Positions 1 through 8,849 of a stretch of DNA of 41,457 bases are shown in pieces. Source of the stretch: Burkholderiales bacterium (GTDB lineage Bacteria > Pseudomonadota > Gammaproteobacteria > Burkholderiales > Burkholderiaceae_C); assembly GCA_028872015.1 (NCBI GenBank), contig JAGWLO010000030.1:1-41457 (forward strand), read 5' to 3'. Position 1 is the stretch's first letter; each line of letters starts with the position of its first letter. A program made the position numbers and the translations under genes. The notes under the pieces were generated by a model, which was not told where the DNA came from, searched no databases, and saw only the letters and a program-made list of their open reading frames with translations.

Positions 1-314
1 AGCAGGCCCGCGAAAGCGCGGAACTTGGCCGGCTCGGTGAAGGCGAGCGAGGGGTCGAGCGCGGCGGCGCGCTGCGCCTGCGCGGCCGCCTCGCCGAAGC
101 GGCGCTCATGCGCCAGGATCTCGGCCAGCACGTAATGCGCGCGGGCGCTGGCGGGCTTGGCCGCGATCACCTCGCGCATCATCGCCTCGGCCTGCCCATA
201 GTGGCCCTGGGCGACGGCAGTGCGCACCTGCGCCACATCGGGCAGCGCGGATGCCGGGGCCGAGGCCGCCGCCAGCAGCACCGCGAACGAGAACAGGAGC
301 AACGAACGTTTCAT
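1..314 (-). CDS. Exported tetratricopeptide-like protein (partial, C-terminus off window)
   Basis: The first 104 codons of a minus-strand gene are present and the rest lies beyond the left edge. The N-terminus is a clear Sec signal peptide: MKRS, then a run of Leu/Phe/Ala, with cleavage likely after ASA near residue 23. The mature part (GHYGQAEAMMREVI, then RAHYVLAEILAHERRFGEAAAQAQRAA) has the helix pairs and Ala/Gly spacing of two TPR units, so a periplasmic scaffold or assembly role is likely. A good ribosome site (AAGGA, 8 bases before the ATG) supports the start. It is 12 bases downstream of the ketoacyl synthase gene, on the same strand, so probably the last visible member of that operon. 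The specific partner cannot be told from the sequence. Confidence 0.75.
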   Translation of the reverse strand, partial: MKRSLLLFSFAVLLAAASAPASALPDVAQVRTAVAQGHYGQAEAMMREVIAAKPASARAHYVLAEILAHERRFGEAAAQAQRAAALDPSLAFTEPAKFRAFAGL

Positions 315-326
315 GGCCAATTCCTT

Positions 327-1553
327 TCAGTCGACGCGCGACACCACCAGCACGGCGTTGGTACCGCCGAACGCAAACGAGTTGCTCATGGCATGGCGCA
401 GCGCGGGCAGGGCGCGCGCGGTGCCGCGAACCAGGTCGATCGCGAAGCCCGGGTCGAGTGCCGCGCCCTCGGGCACCGGCGGCACGGCCCGGCGCTCGAG
501 CGCGCGCAGCGTGGCCACGAGTTCGATCGCGCCACCGGCGCCCAGCAGGTGCCCCACCAGCGCCTTGGTGGCGGTGACGGCTGGCGGCGTGGCGCCGAAC
601 ACGCGCTGCAGGGCCGCGGCTTCGGCGGCATCGCCGGCCAGGGTGGCCGTGCCGTGGGCATTCACGTGGCCGATGTCGGCCGCGGCCAGGCCGGCGTCGC
701 GCAGCGCGGCGTGCATCGTGCGCACCTGGCCGTCCGGGTCGGGCTGGGTGATGTGGCGAGCGTCGCAATGGGTGGCATAGCCGGCGAGCCAGGCCGCCAC
801 GGGGGCGCGGCGCGCCCGCGCGTGGTCCTCGGTCTCCAGAACCAGGGCCGCGGCACCCTCGCCGAGGGCGAAGCCCGCCCGGTCGGCGGCGAAGGGCCGG
901 CAGGCCTGCGCGCCGTCGGTGCCGGGCGGCACCGGGGCCAGCACGCGCATGGCGCGCCAGGCGCCGATCACGCCCGGGGACAGCAGCGCCTCGCTGCCGC
1001 CGACCAGGGCCACATCCAGGCGGCCGTGGCGCAGCGCCAGCAGGGCCTCGCCGATGGCCACCGCGGAAGAGGCGCAGGCGCAGGTGTAGCCGAGCGCCGC
1101 GCCGCGGGCGCCGAAGCGCAGCGCCAGCTCGGCCAGCGCCGCGCTGGGCATGCCGGTGACGACGCTGGTGGGCCGGATGCGTTGCTGCCGGGCATAGACG
1201 GCCTGGCAGGTGGCGTCGAAGGTGGCCGCGCCGCCCATGCCGCTGCCCCAGTACACGCCGAGCCTGAACGGGTCGACGCCATCGGCCGCCAGCCCGGCCC
1301 GGTCCATCGCGGCGTCGGCGGCCGCCAGCGCCAGGGCGCTGCCGCGGTCCAGCGGCAGGCGCGAAGGGGCCGCCACGCGGCCGGCGTCGAAATCGGCGCG
1401 GCCCAGGGCCAGCGGCCCAGGGTCCGCGCCGGGCAGGTCGAAGCTTTCGGCCCGCAGTGCCGAGCGCCCGGCGAAGAGCGCGGCGTCGAAATCGGCCAGC
1501 GTGGGGCCCAGCGGCGAGACGACGCCGCAGCCGGTGATGCACACGCGCGGCAT
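327..1553 (-). CDS. Beta-ketoacyl-ACP synthase (FabF/KAS II-like)
   Basis: This is a 408-residue thiolase-fold condensing enzyme that would join an acyl group to malonyl-ACP by decarboxylative Claisen condensation. The KAS triad is visible: nucleophile Cys160 in TCACASS, His300 in VNAHGTATLAGD and His335 in KALVGHLLGAGG, with the conserved Lys330. Length and N-terminus (RVCITGCGVVSPLG) are normal for FabF. The gene follows a dedicated acyl carrier protein by 20 bases and precedes the exported TPR gene, so it is probably a pathway-specific condensing enzyme rather than the housekeeping FabF. Housekeeping fabF usually lies beside fabG and acpP in a fab cluster, which is not seen here. The product is unknown. 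Confidence 0.9.
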   Translation of the reverse strand: MPRVCITGCGVVSPLGPTLADFDAALFAGRSALRAESFDLPGADPGPLALGRADFDAGRVAAPSRLPLDRGSALALAAADAAMDRAGLAADGVDPFRLGVYWGSGMGGAATFDATCQAVYARQQRIRPTSVVTGMPSAALAELALRFGARGAALGYTCACASSAVAIGEALLALRHGRLDVALVGGSEALLSPGVIGAWRAMRVLAPVPPGTDGAQACRPFAADRAGFALGEGAAALVLETEDHARARRAPVAAWLAGYATHCDARHITQPDPDGQVRTMHAALRDAGLAAADIGHVNAHGTATLAGDAAEAAALQRVFGATPPAVTATKALVGHLLGAGGAIELVATLRALERRAVPPVPEGAALDPGFAIDLVRGTARALPALRHAMSNSFAFGGTNAVLVVSRVD

Positions 1554-1573
1554 GCCTGGTGCAACGGTCCGGC

Positions 1574-1840
1574 TCAGGCGGCCGCCGGCACGCGCGCGGC
1601 CAGGCCTTCGTCGAGTGCGGCGCAGACGTCGGCCAGCGTGAGCTCGGCCTGACGCGGGTCGAGCCGTTCTTCGGGGATGCGCAGCGAGAAGCGATCCTCG
1701 ACCGCGAACACGAACTCCATCAGCGCCAGCGAATCCAGCCCCAGCGCCGGCAGCGTGGTCTGGGGCGTGAGCTGCTCGCGCGGCACGTTGAACTGCGTGT
1801 GCAGGACGCTGGCGACGGTGTCAAAGGTGGACGACGGCAT
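1574..1840 (-). CDS. Acyl carrier protein
   Basis: This 88-residue acyl carrier protein carries acyl chains on a phosphopantetheine arm. The attachment serine is Ser37 in the motif LGLDSLALMEF, and the acidic helix that follows (VFAVEDRFSLRIPEE) is typical. A longer reading frame extends upstream, but the ATG at 1840 gives the normal ACP length and removes a low-complexity Pro/Arg leader. The start lies inside the end of the hydrolase gene (20-base overlap), implying translational coupling. Its divergence from usual AcpP sequence and its KAS neighbour suggest a specialised carrier. Confidence 0.88.
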   Translation of the reverse strand: MPSSTFDTVASVLHTQFNVPREQLTPQTTLPALGLDSLALMEFVFAVEDRFSLRIPEERLDPRQAELTLADVCAALDEGLAARVPAAA

Positions 1841-2690
1841 GGCGGAGTGGGGCTGGAGGTTGGGGGGCCGGGTGCGCTGTCGGGGCGGCGGCAGCCGCAT
1901 CGACGAAGCGGACGGTCTCGCGCACGACGTCGCGGCGGTCATTGTCGATCGTGATCATGTGGTAGCTGTCGGGCAGCAGCACGCGCCGGAACGAGCCCGC
2001 CTGCAGCTGCTGCTGCACCAGCGTGACGTTGGCGGGGCTGGCCACCTCGTCCTCGGCCGCGTGCAGCGCCAGCACCGACTTGCAGCGCAAGGTCGGCAGC
2101 AGGCGCCGCACCAGCCGGCGCAGGCGGTCGTTCTCGCGCAGGTGGGGCACGCCGATGGTGGCGGCGCCGGCGCGCGAGACCCGGCGCTCGGCCAGTTCGC
2201 GCGCCACCCAGCCGCGCACGCGCGGATTCTTCACGCCGAAGGGCGGCCGCTCGCGGTAGTGCCAGAAGCGCCCCAGCGGCGTGTACAGCGCCAGCGGCAG
2301 CAGGAACCGGTGGCGCGGCACGGCCCAGCCGTCCAGGCGCAGCGAAGTCGACATCAGCACCAGGCCGTCGATGGCGCCGGCCACCTCGGGGTCGATCAGC
2401 GCCCCCAGGGCCAGGCTGGCGCCGGCCGACAGGCCCACCAGCACCACGCGGTGGCCGCGCCGGGCTTCGCCGCGCACCGCCTGGCCCACGGCATGCAGCC
2501 AGTCGCGGTGCGACGAGGCGCGCTGCTGCGTGCGCGCGGGGTCGTACGAATAGCCCTCGATCGCCAGCGGCAGCACGCGGTGGCCGGCCAGGCGCAGGCC
2601 GCTGACCACCGACAGCATCTCGTCGGCGGTGCTGCACAGCCCGTGCAGCAGGATCGCGGTGGCCGGCGCGCGCGGCGCGGTGCTCAGCAC
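1821..2690 (-). CDS. Alpha/beta hydrolase (serine esterase/thioesterase type)
   Basis: The protein is an alpha/beta hydrolase of about 289 residues. The oxyanion motif LLHGLCS is near residue 15, the nucleophile elbow is GLSAG (Ser88), the acid is Asp214 in HAAEDEVASP and the base is His244 in DSYHMI. It resembles monoacylglycerol lipase/carboxylesterase-like S33 proteins. Next to an ACP and a KAS it may release or trim the acyl product (inference). The start is uncertain. There is no in-frame ATG, and I use GTG at 2690. A ribosome-site-plus-ATG at 2731 is in the wrong frame and encodes only a 15-codon leader. A TTG near 2764 is another in-frame option. The gene end overlaps the ACP start. 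Confidence 0.8.
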   Translation of the reverse strand: MLSTAPRAPATAILLHGLCSTADEMLSVVSGLRLAGHRVLPLAIEGYSYDPARTQQRASSHRDWLHAVGQAVRGEARRGHRVVLVGLSAGASLALGALIDPEVAGAIDGLVLMSTSLRLDGWAVPRHRFLLPLALYTPLGRFWHYRERPPFGVKNPRVRGWVARELAERRVSRAGAATIGVPHLRENDRLRRLVRRLLPTLRCKSVLALHAAEDEVASPANVTLVQQQLQAGSFRRVLLPDSYHMITIDNDRRDVVRETVRFVDAAAAAPTAHPAPQPPAPLRHAVVHL

Positions 2691-2731
2691 GGGGCGGGCC
2701 CGCGCGGTGCGGGGCCGTGTCGTATTCTCAT
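2684..2731 (-). other. 15-codon leader ORF overlapping the hydrolase start
   Basis: On the minus strand AAAGGAG is followed three bases later by ATG (2731). The frame runs 15 codons (MRIRHGPAPRGPAPC) to a TGA at 2684-2686, directly overlapping the GTG at 2690 used for the hydrolase. It may be a coupling leader peptide. Alternatively it may be the genuine hydrolase start separated from its body by a one-base frameshift. The sequence alone does not decide. Confidence 0.4.
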
Positions 2732-2776
2732 GGGCTCCTTTATCGCCGCGATGGCCTGACGGCAAGCTGACCAACG

Positions 2777-3466
2777 ATGCGCTTCCTGCTGGTGGAAGAC
2801 GACGCCGTGTTGCGCGACGTGGTGCAGCGCAGCCTGACCGAGGCGGGCCATCGCGTGGACGTGGCCGCCACGGCCGCCGACGCGCGCCACCTGTGGCGCG
2901 TGCAACCGGTGGATGCCGTGCTGCTCGACCTGAACCTGCCCGACGGCAGCGGCCTGGCCGTGCTGCGCGACGCGCGCGGCCGGGGCGACCGCACGCCCGT
3001 GCTGGTGCTGACCGCCCGCAACCGCACCGACGAGCGCGTGGCGGGCCTGGACGCCGGCGCCGACGACTACCTGGGCAAGCCCTTCGACCTGGCCGAGGTG
3101 GAGGCCCGGCTGCGCGCCCTGGTGCGCCGCACCCTGGGTGCCGACGACCAGGCCGAGGTCGGCCGGCTGCGGCTGGACCGGCGCGCCGGCCGCATCTACC
3201 TCGGCGGCGGCGCGGCACGCGGCGAGCTCGAACTGCCGGCGCGCGAGTTCGAGGTGCTGCTGGCGCTGATGACGCCGCCCGGCCACGTGGTGAGCAAGCG
3301 TGCGCTGTCGGACCGGCTCTCGGGCTTCGACGACGCGCTGGGCGACAACGCGCTCGAGGCCTTCGTCTCGCGCCTGCGGCGCAAGCTGCAGGGCAGCGGC
3401 GCCACCATCCGCACCGTGCGCGGGCTGGGCTACCTGATCGAGCCCGGGGGCGAGGGCAGTGACTGA
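2777..3466 (+). CDS. Response regulator, OmpR/TctD family
   Basis: A 229-residue two-domain response regulator. The receiver domain (1-115) has the acidic pair EDD at 7-9, phospho-acceptor Asp51 in VLLDLNLPDGSG, Thr79 in VLVLTA and Lys101 in DYLGKPF. The C-terminal winged helix (about 130-225) has the usual LELPAREFEVL and SRLRRKL segments and ends with the beta hairpin RTVRGLGYLIE. The gene overlaps the kinase gene by 8 bases, so the two form one unit. It is divergent from the hydrolase/ACP/KAS operon across fewer than 90 bases, and may control it, but no operator repeat is obvious. Confidence 0.93.
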   Translation: MRFLLVEDDAVLRDVVQRSLTEAGHRVDVAATAADARHLWRVQPVDAVLLDLNLPDGSGLAVLRDARGRGDRTPVLVLTARNRTDERVAGLDAGADDYLGKPFDLAEVEARLRALVRRTLGADDQAEVGRLRLDRRAGRIYLGGGAARGELELPAREFEVLLALMTPPGHVVSKRALSDRLSGFDDALGDNALEAFVSRLRRKLQGSGATIRTVRGLGYLIEPGGEGSD

Positions 3467-4901
3467 AGGCGGAGGCGCCGATCGGGCACGGCCGCTGCCC
3501 TCGCTGCGCCGGCGCGTGCTGTGGCGCGTGATGGGGCCGCTCGCGCTGACCTGGCTGCTGGGCAGCGCGCTCACGGTCACCGTGGCGGCCGTCTACACGC
3601 GCAAGGCCTTCGACCGCTCGCTGCTGGACGACGCCTATGCGGTGGCCGCCAATGTCGAGCTGCGAGGCTCGCGGCTGGCCTTCGCGCTGTCCGCACACCA
3701 GGCCGCGCAGGTGCTGTTCGACCACGGCGAGACGGTGCTGTTCGCGGTGGCGGCCGCCGATGGCGACTACATCGCCGGCCAGCGCGGCCTGGTGCCCGAA
3801 AGCGCAGCCGGGGCTGGTCCCTGGACCTTCGGCGACCGCGAGTTCGAGCACCTGGCGCTGCGCACGGTGACGCTGCAGCGGGCGCTGCCGCGGCCTTTCA
3901 TGGTGGTGGTGGCACAGACCACGCGCAGCCGCTCGCGCCTGGTGGGCCAGCTGCTGCTGGCCTCGGTGGTGCCGCAGGCGGTGCTATTGCTGTTGCTGGG
4001 GCTGTGGCTGCGGCGTTCGATCCGGCGCGAGCTCGAGCCGCTGACGCGCCTGGAACAGGCGCTCGAGCAGCGCGACACCAACGATCTGGCGCCCGTGCAG
4101 ATGACGCCGCGCACGCGCGACATCGCCCACCTGGCCGACGCCGTCAACGCCTTGATGGCGCGCGTCGAGGCTGGCGTGCAGGTGCAGCGCGAGTTCGCAG
4201 GCAACGTGGCGCACGAGCTGCGCACGCCGCTGGCGGGCATCCGCTCGCTGGCCGAATACGGCCTGGCGCAGCGCGACGCCGCGGTCTGGCAGCAGCAGCT
4301 GCGGCGCATCGTCGCCAGCGAGGCCCGCGCCAGCCACCTGGTGGACCAGCTGCTGGCGCTGGCGCTGGCCGACGAGGCCGGCGCCAGCCTGCAGCTGGGG
4401 CCGGTGGCGCTGGATGTGCTGGTGCGCGACCTGCTGCTGCGCACCCTGCCGCACGCCGACGCGCGGGGCGTGGATCTGGGTGCCGCGGGCCTGGAGCGGC
4501 CGCTGTTCGCGCTGGGCTCGCCGGCGCTGCTGGAAGGGCTGCTGTCGAACCTGCTCGACAACGCCTTCCGCTACGGCCGCCCGGCGCAGGCGGGTGTCGC
4601 GCCCCGCGTGACCGTGACCGCCGAGGCCCAGGGCGCCGAGGTCTGCCTCAGCGTCACCGACAACGGCCCCGGCATGGACGCCGAAGAGTGCGAACGCGTG
4701 CTGGCGCGCTGGGAGCAGGGCGCCGCTGCCCTGCAGCAGCGCGGCGGCACCGGCCTGGGCCTGGCGATTGCGGTGCGCTACGTGGCGCTGCTGGGCGGGC
4801 GCATGGCCCTGGGGGCCGCGCCGGAAGGGCCGGGCCTGCGCGCCAGCGTGTGGTTGCTGCGTCCACCGATGCAGGATCCGGTGACGGGCGCAGCACCCTG
4901 A
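3459..4901 (+). CDS. Sensor histidine kinase, TctE-like
   Basis: A 480-residue membrane histidine kinase starting at GTG inside the regulator gene. Layout: cytoplasmic Arg-rich N-terminus, first membrane helix about 26-46, periplasmic sensor of roughly 115 residues of the 2CSK_N type found in TctE, second membrane helix about 162-184, short linker, H-box with His252 (NVAHELRTPLAG), N-box (LLSNLLDNAFRYG), G1 (DNGPGMD) and G2 (GTGLGLAI). TctE senses tricarboxylates and usually lies by tctABC. No such transporter is here, so the ligand is unknown. The pair forms a complete two-component system. Confidence 0.92.
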   Translation: MTEGGGADRARPLPSLRRRVLWRVMGPLALTWLLGSALTVTVAAVYTRKAFDRSLLDDAYAVAANVELRGSRLAFALSAHQAAQVLFDHGETVLFAVAAADGDYIAGQRGLVPESAAGAGPWTFGDREFEHLALRTVTLQRALPRPFMVVVAQTTRSRSRLVGQLLLASVVPQAVLLLLLGLWLRRSIRRELEPLTRLEQALEQRDTNDLAPVQMTPRTRDIAHLADAVNALMARVEAGVQVQREFAGNVAHELRTPLAGIRSLAEYGLAQRDAAVWQQQLRRIVASEARASHLVDQLLALALADEAGASLQLGPVALDVLVRDLLLRTLPHADARGVDLGAAGLERPLFALGSPALLEGLLSNLLDNAFRYGRPAQAGVAPRVTVTAEAQGAEVCLSVTDNGPGMDAEECERVLARWEQGAAALQQRGGTGLGLAIAVRYVALLGGRMALGAAPEGPGLRASVWLLRPPMQDPVTGAAP

Positions 4902-5131
4902 GGCCGGCACGCACCGGGGCGGGTCGCCGACGGGCGAGGCCCATTCGGACGTCCGGACGACGCGTGGCGCTCGGGGGCCGGCGCCGCGCCATCCGACCCG
5001 GCTGATCGACCGGCCCGAAGAACGGAGGCCCGCCCCCCGAGATGCGCGATGGGTACGAGGGCGATGCCGCCGTGCTGGGGCCATTGATTACCATCGGTGC
5101 GCCGCATTGCGGTGCCCCCCAGCCGCAGCGC

Positions 5132-6175
5132 GTGCCATCCCCTTCGAATCCGAGCCCCTGGCGCCTGTCCGTCGCCCCGATGATGGACTGGACCGATAGC
5201 CACTGCCGCGTGCTGCACCGCCTGATCACGCGCCGCACCCGGCTCTACACCGAGATGGTGACCACCGGCGCGCTGGTGCACGGCGACGTGGCGCGCCATC
5301 TCGACTTCAACGCCGAAGAGCACCCGCTCGCGCTGCAGTTGGGCGGCAGCGACCCGGCCGAGCTCGCGCAGGGTGCGCGGCTGGCCGCGCAGTGGGGCTA
5401 CGACGAGGTGAACCTGAACTGCGGCTGCCCGAGCGAGCGCGTGCAGCGCGGCAGCTTCGGCGCCTGCCTGATGGCCGAGCCGGCCCTGGTGGCCGATGGC
5501 GTGAAGGCCATGCGCGACGCCAGCGCGCTGCCGGTGACGGTGAAGCACCGCATCGGCATCGACCGCGAGGAGCGCTACGCCTTCGTGCGCGATTTCGTCG
5601 GCACCGTGGCCGAGCGCGGCGGCTGCGAGGTGTTCATCGTGCACGCCCGCAACGCCTGGCTGAAGGGCCTGTCGCCGAAGGAGAACCGCGAGATCCCGCC
5701 GCTGCGCTTCGAGGTCGTGCACCGGCTCCAGCGCGATTTTCCGCAGCTGACCTTCGTCATCAACGGCGGCATCACCACCGACGCCCAGATCGAGCAGCAA
5801 CTGCAGCAGCTGCCGGGCGTGATGGTGGGCCGCCAGGCGTACCACGAGCCCTGGTCGATGGCCGGGTGGGACGCGCGCTTCTTCGGCGACACCGCGCGCC
5901 AGCCCGCGGCAGGCACGCCCGCGGCACCCGATCGCGACGAGGTCGAAGACCGCTTCGTGGCCTACCTCGCGCGCCTGGCCGCGGCCGGCGTGCCCTGGGG
6001 CCACGCGTCGCGCCACATGCTGGGGCTGCGCAACGGCCAGCCGGGTGCCCGGCGCTGGCGCCAGGTGTGGTCCGACCCGGGGCTGAAGGCCGGCCCGCCC
6101 GCGGTGGCGCAGCGCCTGGCCCGCGCCGCGATGCAGAATGCCGCCGCAGCGCAGAACGACCTCGTGACGCCATGA
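5132..6175 (+). CDS. dusA: tRNA-dihydrouridine synthase DusA
   Basis: This flavoenzyme reduces uridine 20/20a in the tRNA D-loop using FMN and NADPH. Seen: the N-terminal family signature SVAPMMDWTDSHCR, the catalytic cysteine in NLNCGCPSERVQRGSFGACLM, the FMN/phosphate segment VINGGI, and MVGRQAYHEPW, which is typical of DusA rather than DusB or DusC. The open frame extends to an ATG at 5042. However, family members usually begin about ten residues before SVAPM, so GTG at 5132 is preferred, though it lacks a visible ribosome site. The 3' end runs directly into the methylthioadenosine genes through a repeated ATGACCTCGCC unit. Confidence 0.93.
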   Translation: MPSPSNPSPWRLSVAPMMDWTDSHCRVLHRLITRRTRLYTEMVTTGALVHGDVARHLDFNAEEHPLALQLGGSDPAELAQGARLAAQWGYDEVNLNCGCPSERVQRGSFGACLMAEPALVADGVKAMRDASALPVTVKHRIGIDREERYAFVRDFVGTVAERGGCEVFIVHARNAWLKGLSPKENREIPPLRFEVVHRLQRDFPQLTFVINGGITTDAQIEQQLQQLPGVMVGRQAYHEPWSMAGWDARFFGDTARQPAAGTPAAPDRDEVEDRFVAYLARLAAAGVPWGHASRHMLGLRNGQPGARRWRQVWSDPGLKAGPPAVAQRLARAAMQNAAAAQNDLVTP

Positions 6176-6197
6176 CCTCGCCATGACCTCGCCATGA
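6172..6197 (+). repeat. Two tandem MTSP mini-ORFs linking dusA to mtnP
   Basis: An 11-base unit, GCCATGACCTC, is present twice and partly a third time. It creates ATGs at 6172, 6183 and 6194, each in a different frame. The first two each read Met-Thr-Ser-Pro-stop, and each stop overlaps the next ATG as ATGA. The dusA stop overlaps the first ATG, and the last ATG starts mtnP. This forms a chain of stop/restart junctions. Confidence 0.7.
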
Positions 6198-7086
6198 CCG
6201 AACCCCTGCTGGCCATCATCGGGGGCAGCGGCCTGTACGACCTGCCGGGCCTGACCGACACCGCCTGGGTCGAGGTCGACACGCCCTGGGGCGCACCTTC
6301 CGACCAGGTGTTCACGGGGCGGCTGCAGCAGGGCGGGCACTCGGTGCGGCTGGCCTTCCTGCCGCGCCACGGCCGCGGCCACCGCATCCCGCCGAACGAG
6401 GTGAACTACCGCGCCAACATCGCCGCGCTCAAGCAGCTGGGCGCGACCGAGGTGCTGTCGATCTCGGCCGTGGGCAGCCTGCGCGCCGACCTGCCGCCGG
6501 GCCACTTCGTGATCGTCGACCAGTACATCGACCGCACCGCGGCGCGCGCGGGCAGCTTCTTCGGCACCGGCCTGGTGGCCCATGTCTCGCTGGCGCAGCC
6601 GGTCTGTGCCCGGCTGGGCGCCCGGGTGGCGGCGGTGCTGGCGGCGCAGGGCGTGCCGCATGTGCAGGGCGGCACCTATGTCGTGATCGAGGGACCGCAG
6701 TTCTCGACCCTGGCCGAGTCGCAGCTGTACCGCAGCTGGAACGCCAGCGTCGTGGGCATGACCAACCTGCCCGAGGCGCGACTGGCGCGCGAGGCCGAGC
6801 TTTGCTATGCCTCGGTGGCCATGGTCACCGACTTCGACTGCTGGCATGCCGAGCACGAGGCGGTGAGCGTGAGCGCGGTGATCCAGGTGCTGCTGGGCAA
6901 CGCCGTCCATGCCAAGGCGCTGGTGGCTGGCATGGCCGGCGTGGCGGCGTCGGGGGCACCGGCCACCCTGGCCTGCGGCTGCCGCCACGCGCTCGACCAT
7001 GCCGTGATGACGGCGCCTTCGGCGCGCGACCCGGCGCTGGTGGCGCGCCTGCAGGCCATCGCCGGCCGCGTGCTCGGCGCGCCGAC

Positions 7087-7090
<4 letters not shown>
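6194..7090 (+). CDS. mtnP: S-methyl-5'-thioadenosine phosphorylase
   Basis: This 298-residue phosphorylase splits 5'-methylthioadenosine, a by-product of polyamine and homoserine-lactone synthesis, into adenine and methylthioribose-1-phosphate. Family marks include the N-terminal IIGGSGLYDLPGL, the phosphate-binding LPRHGRGHRIPP, the VGSLR loop, the GGTYVVIEGPQFST motif and the purine-site stretch VGMTNLPEARLAREAELCY followed by VTDFDCWH. MTAP members read MT.PE...ARE like this one. It overlaps mtnA by ATGA, so the product is handed to MtnA. Confidence 0.93.
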
Positions 7091-8168
<1,078 letters not shown>

Positions 8169-8172
<4 letters not shown>

Positions 8173-8849
8173 CGCTGCCCGACGCCGAGCTACGCGCCGC
8201 GGCCCTGGCCGCCGTGCGGCGCCTGGATGCGCTGGGCCTGAACCGCGGCAGCACGGGCAACCTCAGCGTCCGTGCCGGCAGCAGCAGCGAGGGCGAGTTC
8301 TGGATCACGCCCACCGGCATGCCGGCCGACGCGCTGGGCAGCGATGACTTCGTGCTCATGGCCGACAGCGGGGTGCCGCGGCTCGGGCCGTGGCAGCCCT
8401 CGACCGAGTGGCCCTTCCACCGTGCCGTGTACCGCGCACGGCCCGAACTGCGCGCCGTCGTGCACATGCACTCGCCGCACGCCACCGCGCTGGCCTGCCT
8501 GCGCCGGCCCTTGCCGGCCTTCCACTACATGGTGGCGGTGGCCGGCGGCAGCGACGTGCCCTGCACGCCCTACCACCTGTTCGGCACCGAGGCCCTGTCG
8601 CAGGCGGTGGGTGCGGCCTTTGCGGGGCGCCAGGCCTGCCTGATGGCCAACCACGGCCTGGTGGCCGGCGGGGCCACGCTGGCGCAGGCGCTGAAGGTGG
8701 CGATCGAGATCGAGGCCTTGTGCGGCATCTACCTGCAGGCGCTGGCGGTGGGCGAGCCGGCGTTGCTGGACGCGGCGCAGATGGCCGAGGTGATCGAGCG
8801 CTTCAGGCACTACGGTCAGGCGCGCCGCTCCGGTGCCGGCGGCGCCTGA
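8169..8849 (+). CDS. FucA-like class II aldolase, probable methylthioribulose-1-phosphate aldolase (Ald2)
   Basis: A 226-residue class II (zinc) aldolase. Zinc ligands are His99 and His101 (VVHMHSPH) and His162 (ANHGL). The FucA acid/base glutamate is kept as Glu80 in PSTEWPFH, and the FucA-type tyrosine is Tyr120 in FHYMVAVAGG, which matches fuculose-phosphate aldolase closely. The same fold includes the dehydratase MtnB, and databases may give that name. Coupling to mtnP-mtnA with FucA-like active-site residues fits Ald2 of the DHAP shunt, which yields dihydroxyacetone phosphate and 2-methylthioacetaldehyde. mtnC and mtnD are absent. The function is inferred from context. Its end overlaps the convergent transporter gene by 34 bases. 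Confidence 0.82.

Noticed and set aside
2777..4901. Assignment of the two-component pair as TctDE controlling tricarboxylate uptake
   Set aside because: The domain type fits TctD/TctE, but there is no tctABC transporter next to it, so a specific gene name and ligand are not justified.
4902..5131. Possible small gene or regulatory RNA between the sensor kinase and dusA
   Set aside because: Only GC-rich sequence without a stable T-tailed hairpin or convincing frame. The ATG at 5042 gives a dusA extension that does not resemble the family N-terminus.
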